Counted from the first letter of the stretch, positions 1 through 7,321 are shown. The stretch: DNA of 21,908 bases from DASYML01 sp036399835 (GCA_036399835.1 DASWMI010000184.1:1-21908), one strand, 5' to 3'. Notes: generated by a model not told the origin, from the sequence alone. Program-made: numbers and translations.

Positions 1-489
1 CACAGTGTTGAGCGCGTCTTCGTCGCCGTTGAAATCTGGAATCAGGACTTCGACTCTGCAATCAGGATTGAGCGCGCGCACTTCTCTAATCGTACTGGCC
101 CAGTGCGCAGCGCCGCCGTCCGGCAAATCGTCGCGGTTAACAGAGGTGATAACCGTGTGGGCCAACCCCAGGTGGCGCACGGCTTCGGCCACGTGGCGCG
201 GCTCTTCCGGGTCGAGCGCGTCGGGCTGCCCCTTGCCGACGGCGCAGAACCCGCAATGACGCGTGCAGATGTCGCCGCCGAGCATAAAGGTCGCCGTCCG
301 GTCGGACCAGCATTCAAAGATATTCGGGCAACGCGCTTCCTGGCAAACTGTGTGCAGGTTCAAGCCTTCAATCAGCTTGAGCACATGGTTCTGGTTGACG
401 GGGTCGCCGAGCCGAATCTTCAGCCATTCGGGTTTCGGCTGGCGCGGCCCCTTGCGTGTAGTATTAATGACTCTGAGTTCGCGTGCCAC
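1..489 (-). CDS. lipA: Lipoyl synthase LipA, 3' part missing at window edge
   Basis: Radical-SAM enzyme that inserts two sulfurs into octanoyl groups on E2/H proteins, the last step of lipoate synthesis. The visible 163 codons show both cluster motifs. The N-terminal auxiliary [4Fe-4S] motif is CQEARCPNIFEC (Cys49, 54, 60), and the radical-SAM CxxxCxxC is CTRHCGFC (Cys75, 79, 82). These are followed by the family-typical stretch HTVITSVNRDDLPDGGA. I chose the GTG at 489, which has GGAG ten bases upstream; an in-frame TTG six codons earlier is the alternative. The protein runs off position 1, so roughly its second half (families are near 290-330 residues) lies outside. It is the third gene of a minus-strand run after lipB and the dehydratase, so it is probably co-transcribed with lipB. 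Confidence 0.96.
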   Translation of the reverse strand, partial: MARELRVINTTRKGPRQPKPEWLKIRLGDPVNQNHVLKLIEGLNLHTVCQEARCPNIFECWSDRTATFMLGGDICTRHCGFCAVGKGQPDALDPEEPRHVAEAVRHLGLAHTVITSVNRDDLPDGGAAHWASTIREVRALNPDCRVEVLIPDFNGDEDALNTV

Positions 490-557
490 TTCAATCTTGC
501 TCCACAAGCTGACGAGTTAATGGGCCTATTTTATCATCAAGCGGCTCGGTTGTCGCT

Positions 558-1520
558 TCATGCTGAATGGTCCATTAACAGTTCGGCCAGCACTTCCGCA
601 TCAATATTGCCGCCGGAGAGCACGACGCCCACGCGTTTGACATCGGGCGGGAGCTTGCGCGCGAGGACTGCCGCAGCCGCAGCCGCGCCCGAAGGCTCGA
701 CCAGCAGCTTCATGCGAAAGAGTATGAATCGCAGGGCGGCGATAATCTCCTGGTCCGAGACGGTGAGCACGTCTTCGGCAGTCTGTTGGAGGATGGGAAA
801 GGTCAGGCTGCCCGGAGTCTGTACGCGCAGCCCGTCGGCGATTGTCGCAGATGGCGCGATTGCTATGCGCTCGTCTTTGAGAAACGAGCGTCGCGTATCG
901 TCAGCCGTCTCAGGCTCGACCGCGAAACAGCGTATGCGCGGATTGAGAGCCTTGACAGCCGTACTCGCGCCCGCAAAGAGGCCGCCGCCGCTGCAAGGCA
1001 CGGCCAGCGCGTCCAGCTCGGCGACATCTTCCAGCAGCTCAAGCCCGCAAGTTCCCTGCCCCGCCATAATCAACTCATCGTCATAGGGCGGGACCAGGAC
1101 CAGCCCTTCGCGCTCGGAGATGTCGAGCGCGAAGGACTCGCGGTCGTCTCGCTGGCGGTCGAAGAAACGAACCTCAGCGCCATAACCGCGCGTCGCTTCA
1201 ATCTTGGAGCGCGGCGCATCCAGAGGCATCGCGACGACTGCGCGTGCGCCGGATTCGCGTGCGGCCAGCGCCACAGCCTGCGCATGATTGCCTGAAGAGA
1301 AGGCGACCACGCCGCGCCGTAACTCCTCCTTTGTCAAAGAGAGAATCTTGTTCGCCGCGCCGCGCATCTTAAAGGCCCCGGCGCGCTGCATGTTCTCGCA
1401 CTTGAAAAAGACCTCTCGGCCCGCAGCCTCATCAAAGGCACGCGAAGTCAGAACGGGCGTGCGGTGAATCAGTGGACCAATGCGCTCCTGCGCTTCGCGT
1501 ATTAATTGAATCGTGAGCAT
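558..1520 (-). CDS. PLP-dependent threonine/serine dehydratase
   Basis: A fold-type II PLP enzyme of the threonine ammonia-lyase/serine racemase group, which would deaminate threonine to 2-oxobutanoate or serine to pyruvate in the cytoplasm. The PLP lysine is Lys51 in AGAFKMRGA. The substrate-side motif SSGNHAQAVA, the phosphate-binding loop CSGGGLFAG (about residues 182-190) and the C-terminal SGGNID are all present. At 320 residues it has only the catalytic domain and lacks the C-terminal ACT regulatory domain of biosynthetic IlvA, so it resembles catabolic TdcB or serine racemase in layout. Exact substrate cannot be told from sequence alone (hydroxyaspartate ammonia-lyase and serine racemase look alike). 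It lies between lipB (84 bases) and lipA (68 bases) on the same strand; the link to lipoate synthesis is not obvious. No good ribosome-binding site precedes the ATG. Confidence 0.9.
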   Translation of the reverse strand: MLTIQLIREAQERIGPLIHRTPVLTSRAFDEAAGREVFFKCENMQRAGAFKMRGAANKILSLTKEELRRGVVAFSSGNHAQAVALAARESGARAVVAMPLDAPRSKIEATRGYGAEVRFFDRQRDDRESFALDISEREGLVLVPPYDDELIMAGQGTCGLELLEDVAELDALAVPCSGGGLFAGASTAVKALNPRIRCFAVEPETADDTRRSFLKDERIAIAPSATIADGLRVQTPGSLTFPILQQTAEDVLTVSDQEIIAALRFILFRMKLLVEPSGAAAAAAVLARKLPPDVKRVGVVLSGGNIDAEVLAELLMDHSA

Positions 1521-1604
1521 AAATTATTTTGCAGACAAACGAACGTGATAAGAGACCTCGGACAGATTGGCGTAGAGACTGGTCCGGTTCGAGAGCGGCC
1601 CGGT

Positions 1605-2288
1605 TTAAGAGCCTCCGGCGCTTCTCGCTTCGGGCCTCTCAACCTCTTCCAGAGACATCTCGAAGACCTCCGCGAAGCGTGCGATGAGACGGTCTTCAAC
1701 CGCTCGCATGTCAACCTCATGGCCGAGCAACTGCTGCATTGAAGTGACCGGCTCGCCCTCGCAGGCGATGATCAGATTAAAGTAGCTGAGGTCCGTGTTG
1801 ACGTTGAGCGCGAAGCCGTGCGTCGTGATCCAGCGCGCGATGTGGACGCCAATGGCGGCGACTTTGCCGAGCGAGGTGTGAACGCCCGTCAGCCCCTTAA
1901 GACGAAAGCTCTCAAGATGAAAATCCGCGAGCGCGCGCATCAAGACCTCTTCCAGATCGCGCACGTAGCGGTGAACGTCCTCGCGCTCGGGGCTGAGGTT
2001 GATGACGGGGTAGCCGACCAACTGCCCTCTCCCGTGATACGTGATGCGGCCTCCGCGATTGGTCTCAAAGACAGTGACGCCGCGCGAGGCGAGCATCTCT
2101 TCGGAGGCGAGGATGCCCGCGTGCGTGGCCTTGCGTCCGAGCGTCAGGACGTGCGGGTGCTCGACGAGAAGCAGCGTGTCGGGCTGCTCGCCCGAATGGA
2201 CGGCGCGCTCAGTCTCTTTCTGCAAGGCGAGCGCCGCGCCGTATTCCAGAAGGCCGAGCCGCCTGACCTTTAAGCTTCTCTCTCTCAC
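1605..2288 (-). CDS. lipB: Octanoyltransferase LipB
   Basis: Moves octanoate from acyl carrier protein to lipoyl domains, making the substrate for LipA. The family signature is clear: RGGRITYHGRGQLVGYP (about residues 78-94), the catalytic lysine in GKVAAIGVHI (about Lys142), the HGFALNV segment, and the catalytic cysteine in IIACEGEPVTSM (about Cys176). Length (227) is normal. The start is a GTG with only a weak purine stretch upstream. It is the first gene of the minus-strand lipB-dehydratase-lipA run. The family often has Pro before the active Cys (PCGI); here it is ACEG, a small departure that still keeps the Cys. Confidence 0.95.
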   Translation of the reverse strand: MRERSLKVRRLGLLEYGAALALQKETERAVHSGEQPDTLLLVEHPHVLTLGRKATHAGILASEEMLASRGVTVFETNRGGRITYHGRGQLVGYPVINLSPEREDVHRYVRDLEEVLMRALADFHLESFRLKGLTGVHTSLGKVAAIGVHIARWITTHGFALNVNTDLSYFNLIIACEGEPVTSMQQLLGHEVDMRAVEDRLIARFAEVFEMSLEEVERPEARSAGGS

Positions 2289-2329
2289 AGGCCGTCTCTT
2301 TTAGCGTATTAACCGGGTGAATCCGGCAT

Positions 2330-2335
2330 ATTGTA
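2330..2335 (-). promoter_or_regulatory. Possible -10 box for lipB
   Basis: Reading the minus strand, TACAAT lies 42 bases before the lipB GTG, a good match to TATAAT. No convincing -35 box is at 16-18 bases spacing, so this is a weak promoter prediction based on one hexamer. Confidence 0.3.
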
Positions 2336-2367
2336 GCAGCAAGGGGCTGAGGGCGGCGAACATGGGC

Positions 2368-2411
2368 GGCCTTTTAATCGAGACGCGGGAAAGAGCGCGC
2401 CTCGAAAGGCC
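2368..2411. repeat. Imperfect hairpin in the lipB/secreted-protein divergent gap
   Basis: GGCCTTT at 2368 pairs with AAAGGCC ending at 2411, then CGAG pairs with CTCG after a four-base bulge, with more GC pairing inside. It lies between the divergent lipB gene and the plus-strand secreted gene. No T-run follows on either strand, so it is not a clear terminator. Function unknown. Confidence 0.35.
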
Positions 2412-2508
2412 ATTGGCGCGTCGCGCCGGACTGCGGCATAATGTGCGGCAGTAGTAGCTTGATTAGAAGGTAGTGGCCTTGAATGATGCGGATGAAGGAG
2501 AAGCTATT

Positions 2509-3045
2509 TTGAAACGTGCTTGTTTGAAACGTGCCTGCGTTTTGACGCTTGCCTTGATTGTGATGATGCCCGCGACAGCTTTTTCCCAGACCAGACGCCG
2601 AACTACCACGCGACGCGGTGGTTCTCGCTCTGCCACGAGCGCGCCAGCGCCGGATGCCGTGCGCGCGGGCGCTCAGCGCGTGGCCGAGCAGATTAAATCT
2701 CTCGGACAGTTTCTCTACCTTTTTGGTCCAATCGCGAAAGACCTTCAGGGCGACGACGCAGCCGGGCGGAACGACCAGTTGCCGCCCGCCGCTTCAGAGA
2801 TGCAGCAAAGAAACAAGGCGAAGCTGAGGGAAGCCTTTCGCACTTACCGACAGAATATGGACAACCTCGAAGCGACCTTTAGCGGCTCTTCGGAATTGAG
2901 GCAGTATTACACGCAGCTTCTGGGCGTCGCGGCCAGAGCCGCCGCCGCAGAGGAGCAGGTCGCGGCAGGGCGTTATGACCAGGCGGGCAAATCCATGCTC
3001 GACGTGATGAACCGTTTGACGGACGCCCTGCTCGCCATGCGCTGA
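2509..3045 (+). CDS. Small secreted protein, unknown function
   Basis: Not recognised as a named family. I chose the TTG at 2509 because GGAG sits eight bases before it and translation from there gives a clean signal peptide: MKRACLKRAC, a hydrophobic core, then cleavage near AFSQ. An in-frame GTG at 2473 would add 12 charged residues in front and spoil the signal. The mature protein (about 150 residues) begins with a very basic RRRTTTRRG stretch. It then has alpha-helical, Gln/Ala/Arg-rich sequence with amphipathic helices (YRQNMDNLEATFSGSSELRQ). Probably periplasmic or nucleic-acid/cell-envelope-associated by its charge, but this is inference. It is convergent with the VWA gene downstream. 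Confidence 0.75.
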   Translation: MKRACLKRACVLTLALIVMMPATAFSQTRRRTTTRRGGSRSATSAPAPDAVRAGAQRVAEQIKSLGQFLYLFGPIAKDLQGDDAAGRNDQLPPAASEMQQRNKAKLREAFRTYRQNMDNLEATFSGSSELRQYYTQLLGVAARAAAAEEQVAAGRYDQAGKSMLDVMNRLTDALLAMR

Positions 3046-3065
3046 TTTTTTTTTTGCTTTGGTCG

Positions 3066-3096
3066 AAATGCTCGCTGGTCCAGCGCGAGCGTTTTC
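3066..3096. terminator. Possible bidirectional terminator between convergent genes
   Basis: The 49-base gap between two convergent genes holds GCTCG pairing with CGAGC around an inner CTGG/CCAG helix, near 3070-3090. It is followed by GTTTTC on the plus strand and, on the minus strand, a short A/T stretch ending in a run of nine A/T-paired bases. Placement suits a shared terminator; the stem is imperfect. Confidence 0.4.
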
Positions 3097-4333
3097 ACTT
3101 CTTGGAGTAGTAACCCTGGCGTGCGCGTATACGCAGGTTCGCGGTTGAAGGGACGCTGACCTTGATACGCAGGAATTTGCCGCTGTTCTGCGACTGGTCG
3201 TTGGAGTAATACTGAAGCAGGTATTGCGCGCGCAGCTCGTTGGCAATCTGGCGAAAGACCGTTTCCAAATCCTGCGTCGTCTGTGGGACGAAAGCCGTGC
3301 CGCCGGTCCTGTCGGCCAGTTGTTGCATGCCGAGCTGAGCGCGCGTACTGATCTCGTTGAGACGATATGAAGGGCCAGTCGGGTTAATCGAATAGAAGAC
3401 CACATCGCCGCGCTCGACTGCCTGCTGGACGCTGGCGAGAGCATTGCGATGGAGCGTCTGCTGTGTAGACCGTCTGGAGGCGCGGATAGCAGCCTTCTCA
3501 GCTTCAATCTCTGCCTTGGTCCTGTCTTCCTTCTTGACCTTATTCAAAGCCACAGCTTCCGCCACGGCAGCATCCCTAATCTCATTGCTGAAGTTGTCTT
3601 CGCCATCTGAGATGACGAGTATGACGCGGCGATGGCGTTCGGGCGCATTCTTCGCCAAGTATTCTGCTGCGCCGGCGACCGCATCATAGAAGGCCGTCGG
3701 CGTCGGCAAGACGGCAGCCGGAAGCGTGAGAAGTTTTGACGCGGCGACGTTGGCGGGAGACAGAGGCTGTTCGAGATACGGCTGGTCTTTGATGGCAAAG
3801 ACCGCGGCGCGGTCCACGGGCTTCATCACCTCCTTGAGAAAACGCGCGGCTGCCTCCTGCTGAAACTTGTACTTTTCGCTGACGCTGCTCGACACGTCGA
3901 AGAGGATGGCGATGTCAAGCGGGACTTGCTCCGAGCTGCCGACCTCGGCAATCTCCTGCGCGCGCCCCTCTTCTTCAAGATGAAAATCTTTGGCCGACAA
4001 CCCCAACACAGGCTGGCCCACAGCATCCGTCACGGCCACGGGCACGACCACCAGATTCGAGGTCACGCGCACGACATCGTAGTTCTCGGCCTTGTCCTCG
4101 GGCGGCAGTGGCGTCGGTGTGGGCTTTGGAGTCGGAGTAGGCAGAGGAGGCGGCGCATCGCCTAGCTGCTCAAGGGTCGGAGCAGGCCCGGAGTTCGCGG
4201 GCTTTTGCTGCGTCGAGCGTCTTTGCCCCTGCGCGCCCGAAGTGGACCAGAGCAGGACCAGCGCCCACAGGAGGAGCGCCAGCCCTGAGACCTCTAATCT
4301 CCGTTGCCTGCGGATTCGTTTCCCTCTCATCAA
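3095..4333 (-). CDS. Secreted VWA-domain protein (acidobacterial VWFA-related type)
   Basis: Has an N-terminal signal sequence (basic start, hydrophobic ALLLWALVLLW, cleavage near GAQGQ). A proline-rich linker PTPTPKPTPTPLPP (about residues 65-80) follows, then a short beta domain (VVRVTSNLVVVPVAVTDAVG). Next is a von Willebrand factor A domain with an intact MIDAS motif, DVSSS at about residues 146-150, and SDGED near 242. The pattern 'V.VTD..G.PV.GL...DF...E.G..Q.I' before the VWA domain, and the ending YYS at a C-terminal R.RQGYYSKK, match the VWFA-related family expanded in Acidobacteriota (TIGR03436-like). Role in the envelope or outside the cell is unknown; metal-dependent protein binding is the family expectation. 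An internal charged Lys/Glu/Arg-rich insert (about 262-285) is unusual inside a VWA fold. Confidence 0.9.
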   Translation of the reverse strand: MMRGKRIRRQRRLEVSGLALLLWALVLLWSTSGAQGQRRSTQQKPANSGPAPTLEQLGDAPPPLPTPTPKPTPTPLPPEDKAENYDVVRVTSNLVVVPVAVTDAVGQPVLGLSAKDFHLEEEGRAQEIAEVGSSEQVPLDIAILFDVSSSVSEKYKFQQEAAARFLKEVMKPVDRAAVFAIKDQPYLEQPLSPANVAASKLLTLPAAVLPTPTAFYDAVAGAAEYLAKNAPERHRRVILVISDGEDNFSNEIRDAAVAEAVALNKVKKEDRTKAEIEAEKAAIRASRRSTQQTLHRNALASVQQAVERGDVVFYSINPTGPSYRLNEISTRAQLGMQQLADRTGGTAFVPQTTQDLETVFRQIANELRAQYLLQYYSNDQSQNSGKFLRIKVSVPSTANLRIRARQGYYSKK

Positions 4334-4377
4334 TCTTCGCCCTCAGCCGTTGATAAGATGCGCGTGAATCTTAAACC

Positions 4378-4423
4378 GTGCATCGTCAATGGGAAAAAAG
4401 CTCCTTCTCCATTGACGATGCAC
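4378..4423. repeat. 15-bp perfect inverted repeat with a third copy alongside
   Basis: GTGCATCGTCAATGG (4378-4392) is exactly reversed at 4409-4423 around a 16-base loop. The ten-base core TGACGATGCA recurs in direct orientation at 4428-4437, giving three copies. The site is between the OmpA-like gene and the VWA gene, both on the minus strand. No T-run follows, so an operator or a small palindromic element fits better than a terminator. Confidence 0.7.
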
Positions 4424-4476
4424 GCTCTGACGATGCAAGGCTCTTCTTATCACTCATCAATCATCAGTCAAGACTC

Positions 4477-5571
4477 TTATTCCGGGTTGGTTGATGAGCC
4501 GCTGCTGGGCGTCGTGATGGTCGGCGCGGGCTGCGAGAGACCGCGATTGACGAGGATACTGACCTCTACGCGGCGGTTCTGCGCGCGTCCCTGCCGGGTC
4601 GTGTTTTCGGCGACGGCCTGCGCTTCGCCATAGCCGAAGGGCGTGATGATGCGGCGCAAGGGGATGTTGTGATTCTCGACCAGATAGCGGACGACGGCAT
4701 CGGCCCTGCGCTGGCTCAGGCGACGATTGGCTTCCATGCTCCCGGTCGTATCCGTAAAGCCGCGAACTTCCATCACGTAGCCTTTGGCGTTGAGAGCCTT
4801 GGCCGCAATCTGGTCCAGCTTGGTTTTCTCCTGCGGCGTGAGCACGGCGCTGCCGACTCTAAAGTTGACGGCAACCATGTCCTGCGCCTGGTAATCGTCA
4901 AGCGCGGAGATGCGCTCGTTGGTCGCATTGACGCCCGTGACGGCTGCGTCCGCGGTCTCCTGCGCAGCCCTCGCACCGCCCCGCGCAGCATTGGAGACAG
5001 CCGCCAGCTCATCAATCTGGCCCGAGATGCGCTGCGCGTTCTGCTCTACATCGGAAAGACGCCCTTCGGCGTTGCCGACGCGATTCTCCACAGGGTTGAC
5101 GCGCGATTCGACCGTCTGCGCTACCCTGAAATCAGATTCGTTGAACCTGATCTTGTCGGCGACAAGCTGGCCCGTCGCATCGCCGCGACCTTCGACTTCG
5201 AGGTTGAGGCCGCGCAGGATGCCAGTCTGCCCGTAGTTCGAGCCGCTACGCAGAAAGCCGCCCTTGGTCTTGACGCTCGTGCGGTCTGTCAGACGCACGA
5301 CCGTATCCACGTTGTTCAGGTCGCGGACGACGAAGGTGTCCGGGTCGCGGCGGACGACGACGCCTCTAATCTTCATCTTTTCACCGTTGGAGACGGTGCG
5401 CGTCTGCGCGCTGCCCTGCGAAGCGACAGCGCCCTGCCCGGTCTGCGGCGGCTTGATGCCCGGCGCGGAAACGCCCGTCGCATCCTGCGAGAGAGCCACA
5501 GGCGCGGCAACCAGCACCAGCCCGAAGGCGAGCGCAAGCAAGCTAAAGTGTCGGGATTGTTCAATACTCAT
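4477..5571 (-). CDS. OmpA-family envelope protein with DUF5666-like N-terminus
   Basis: Likely periplasmic, anchored to peptidoglycan through its C-terminal OmpA domain. That domain starts near NFRVGSAVLTPQEKTKLDQI and has the classic GFTDTTGS...N..LS.RRADAV peptidoglycan-binding motif plus a final QNRRVEVSI. Before it lies a helical coiled-coil segment (NRVGNAEGRLSDVEQNAQRI onward). N-terminal to that is a small beta-barrel-like stretch (KIRGVVVRRDPDTFVVRD...TSVKTKGGF) resembling DUF5666. A signal peptide ends near ALSQD. The ATG at 5571 (MSIEQSRHF) is preferred over one five codons upstream because GGAG lies nine bases before it. The tail is Ser/Thr/Pro-rich. Transcription probably comes from the promoter at 5761-5788. 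Confidence 0.9.
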   Translation of the reverse strand: MSIEQSRHFSLLALAFGLVLVAAPVALSQDATGVSAPGIKPPQTGQGAVASQGSAQTRTVSNGEKMKIRGVVVRRDPDTFVVRDLNNVDTVVRLTDRTSVKTKGGFLRSGSNYGQTGILRGLNLEVEGRGDATGQLVADKIRFNESDFRVAQTVESRVNPVENRVGNAEGRLSDVEQNAQRISGQIDELAAVSNAARGGARAAQETADAAVTGVNATNERISALDDYQAQDMVAVNFRVGSAVLTPQEKTKLDQIAAKALNAKGYVMEVRGFTDTTGSMEANRRLSQRRADAVVRYLVENHNIPLRRIITPFGYGEAQAVAENTTRQGRAQNRRVEVSILVNRGLSQPAPTITTPSSGSSTNPE

Positions 5572-5760
5572 ATCATCAAACTCCATTGTTAGTAGTTTAC
5601 GAGTTGACCCTCGCGAAGCTCGCTCTCAAGGCCGAGAGAGTTGCCGCATCTGCTCTCCGCAGCCGCGCGGCATGGCTCATCAACCTCGGAACGATGAAAG
5701 ACTCCAACGGCGTTGCGCGCCGGAAGCCGTCATTACAGAGTTAACCATCGAATGATTCGG

Positions 5761-5788
5761 ATTCTATCGAACAAGCGGGGGAAGTCAA
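5761..5788 (-). promoter_or_regulatory. Sigma70-type promoter for the OmpA-like gene
   Basis: On the minus strand TTGACT (-35) and TAGAAT (-10) are 16 bases apart, each one mismatch from consensus. Transcription would begin near 5753, leaving a leader of about 180 bases before the chosen ATG at 5571. Confidence 0.65.
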
Positions 5789-5865
5789 GAAAGCCCGTAC
5801 AGAAAATCGCCGACGACGCCGTTTGACAGACAATTAATTATCTTTTTGCTACCGGATTGCAATAA

Positions 5866-5936
5866 AGCAGTTTTCAGTTTTGAGTTTTCAGCAAAGACAA
5901 CTTGCTTTTTCTGAAAACTCAAAACTGAAAACTGCT
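5866..5936. repeat. 26-bp perfect inverted repeat built of heptamers
   Basis: The left arm (5866-5891) and right arm (5911-5936) are exact reverse complements around a 19-base loop. Each arm is made mainly of three tandem heptamers: TTTTCAG, TTTTGAG, TTTTCAG on the left. There is no T-run after the stem on the plus strand; on the minus strand TTTATT follows. It could be a strong transcription stop, a palindromic mobile element, or a replication-slippage product at an insertion edge. Confidence 0.8.
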
Positions 5937-6076
5937 AACCTGTCTTTACACCGTGAACTGTCCGGCTTCGAGCAACTGTTTACAACTAGACATCAGGCGG
6001 GAACTCGAAATCTAAACTTGTCCGCATATATGTACTCTCTCTTGTTAATACTAAGTGGACAGGAAAATTTAAGCCA

Positions 6077-6238
6077 ATGCGCAAAACGGAGTTTAAACGG
6101 TCCAGCTACTACGAGCAACTTCTAAAACTTCGCAGGCAGCTAGACCCGAAGGAATTTTTTAAGCGCACGAGTGAAGCGTGCAGGCTCGCACTTGAACATT
6201 ATGAGCAGCAAAAGAAAAGAGCCGAAGTCAATCAATGA
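6077..6238 (+). CDS. Small hypothetical protein, first gene of phage-type block
   Basis: A 53-residue, highly charged, helical protein (MRKTEFKRSSYYEQ...LRRQLDPKEFFKRTS...) with no recognised family. AGGA lies 12 bases before the ATG, rather far. Four bases separate its stop from the next likely start, and all following genes read the same way with overlaps or tiny gaps up to the tape measure gene. It is probably part of the same transcription unit. In tailed phages such small genes just upstream of the tail chaperones are often tail-completion or unknown proteins, but nothing in this sequence decides that. Confidence 0.55.
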   Translation: MRKTEFKRSSYYEQLLKLRRQLDPKEFFKRTSEACRLALEHYEQQKKRAEVNQ

Positions 6239-6242
6239 TTCG

Positions 6243-6383
6243 ATGTGCCAGCTCATCTTGAGGCTGAGGAGAGAGGGCCGGATGACACTGGACGCGCTCA
6301 GGCCGGATTCACAGCTCAGGGTTTTGCAATATGAAGCAGCGCAGCGAGAGCAAGCGCAGATGAGAAAGGAAGTGAAGCAATGA
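6243..6383 (+). CDS. Small hypothetical protein of phage-type block
   Basis: A 46-residue basic helical protein (MCQLILRLRREGRMTLDALRPDSQL...). The ATG at 6243 lies four bases after the preceding stop; an in-frame ATG at 6201 would overlap the previous gene by 38 bases and add a Lys/Ser-rich start. Neither has a clear ribosome-binding site, so the start is uncertain and coupling to the upstream gene is likely. Its stop overlaps the next ATG (ATGA), a typical phage-operon junction. Function unknown. Confidence 0.5.
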   Translation: MCQLILRLRREGRMTLDALRPDSQLRVLQYEAAQREQAQMRKEVKQ

Positions 6384-6736
6384 ACGAAAAAGGACCGGAA
6401 CGTAAATCAACCGCTTTAACAGAGCAAGAGGCAGAGGCGATGCGCGAGCAATACAGGGCCGCGCTCAAATCATTTCCAGAACTAGGGCGCATGTGTCACT
6501 CGCTGGTAGCGCAGGATGCTATCAAGGCCGTCCGTGCTGGTCTTGGCCTGATGCCTTCGCCTTTTCTGGCGCAACAGGCGATTGCGCCCGTCTTCGCCTC
6601 TACATTCGCCATTGCTTCGCCTCTCATGGTAACGAGTGCAATCCGTTTCGCGCAGGAGTTTGGTTTTCTTGCGGGGATAGTGAAGCGGTCAACAGGGGCG
6701 GCGGAAAGAAGCCATCAAGAGAAAGGAAGTGAATAA
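6380..6736 (+). CDS. Hypothetical protein with hydrophobic centre, phage-type block
   Basis: 118 residues: a charged N-terminus (TEQEAEAMREQYRAALKS), then a long apolar Ala/Ile/Pro-rich centre (about residues 50-100, PSPFLAQQAIAPVFASTFAI), then a basic end. No family recognised. The start is supported by AAAGGAAGTGAAGCA before the ATG and by the four-base overlap with the upstream stop. Almost the same leader (GAGAAAGGAAGTGAA) precedes the next gene. By position, two genes ahead of the tape measure, it could be a tail or chaperone component, but this is only inference from order. Confidence 0.65.
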   Translation: MNEKGPERKSTALTEQEAEAMREQYRAALKSFPELGRMCHSLVAQDAIKAVRAGLGLMPSPFLAQQAIAPVFASTFAIASPLMVTSAIRFAQEFGFLAGIVKRSTGAAERSHQEKGSE

Positions 6737-7321
6737 ATGAAGAAGGCAAGTAAGAGAAAGAAGAAAGGGCCGCGAAAGGTCGCAGCAGCAGGCGGGCCGC
6801 CTGCTATTACTTCAATTTGGCAGAAACACATAAAAGAACAAAGAGCACTCCCGGACGATGCGCCACTGGTTGAAACGGAGTTTGCCGGGATGCCATGTAT
6901 CTTAAGGCGTATCTCCGTCTTTGATTTCCTTCGCGCCGATCAAGTGCCAATGAATCTTGCAGCGTGGATGTATAAGGGCATCAACGGCACGCTGGATATG
7001 GACTCCGCTCTCACGCCTCAAGAGCAACAAGAGGAATCCGATTTTATGCGTATAGCCGTCTGCGCAGTTTGTGTTGAGCCTCGCATAACCCCGTCCGACG
7101 CTCCGAAGCCCGGCGAGTTTTCCTATGCGGACGTATTAGTCAAATTCCCACTATTTGCCGCAGGCGTGTACGGGTGGGTAAAGGCTGGATGTCCTACCGT
7201 TCCTGTGCGCATGAGAAATGGAGAGACGGTTGATTACAACACCGTCGAGAATTTTCGTCAAAGGCAGATGGTTTCCAGTGATGGCCCGGGTGTCAGACCG
7301 GACAGGGAGACCCTTGAGTGA
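6737..7321 (+). CDS. Putative tail assembly chaperone (gpG-like position)
   Basis: 194 residues; starts immediately after the upstream stop with AAAGGAAGTGAATAA in front. A Lys/Arg-rich N-terminus is followed by a globular region including PCILRRISVFDFLRADQVP, a Cys-containing segment (IAVCAVCVEP) and GVYGWVKAGCPTVPVRMRNG. No family is named with certainty. Long-tailed phages carry one or two chaperone genes directly before the tape measure gene, commonly overlapping in another frame. Here a second reading frame opens at 7215, overlaps this gene's end by about 100 bases and runs to 7451, just before the tape measure start. That layout is the main reason for the call. Confidence 0.6.
   Translation: MKKASKRKKKGPRKVAAAGGPPAITSIWQKHIKEQRALPDDAPLVETEFAGMPCILRRISVFDFLRADQVPMNLAAWMYKGINGTLDMDSALTPQEQQEESDFMRIAVCAVCVEPRITPSDAPKPGEFSYADVLVKFPLFAAGVYGWVKAGCPTVPVRMRNGETVDYNTVENFRQRQMVSSDGPGVRPDRETLE

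Larger units (their letters stand above)
5587..6076. other. Gene-free junction between core genes and accessory region
   Basis: About 490 bases. The left part is the leader and promoter of the OmpA-like gene. The right part holds the 26-bp inverted repeat at 5866-5936 and then about 140 AT-richer bases with no convincing gene, tRNA or attachment site. The phage-type genes start just after it, so the edge of the inserted region is likely here, but no attachment core could be identified. Confidence 0.5.

Noticed and set aside
103..1086. Long plus-strand open frame opposite lipA and the dehydratase
   Set aside because: Lies antisense to two clearly recognisable genes; high GC keeps the antisense frame open. 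No ribosome-binding site and no domain pattern.
4669..5592. 307-codon plus-strand frame opposite the OmpA-like gene
   Set aside because: Antisense to a well-supported coding gene with an OmpA motif; composition follows from the GC-rich codons of the real strand.
5940..6076. tRNA or attachment core at the left edge of the phage-type block
   Set aside because: No T-loop or cloverleaf and no repeated core could be found in the window.
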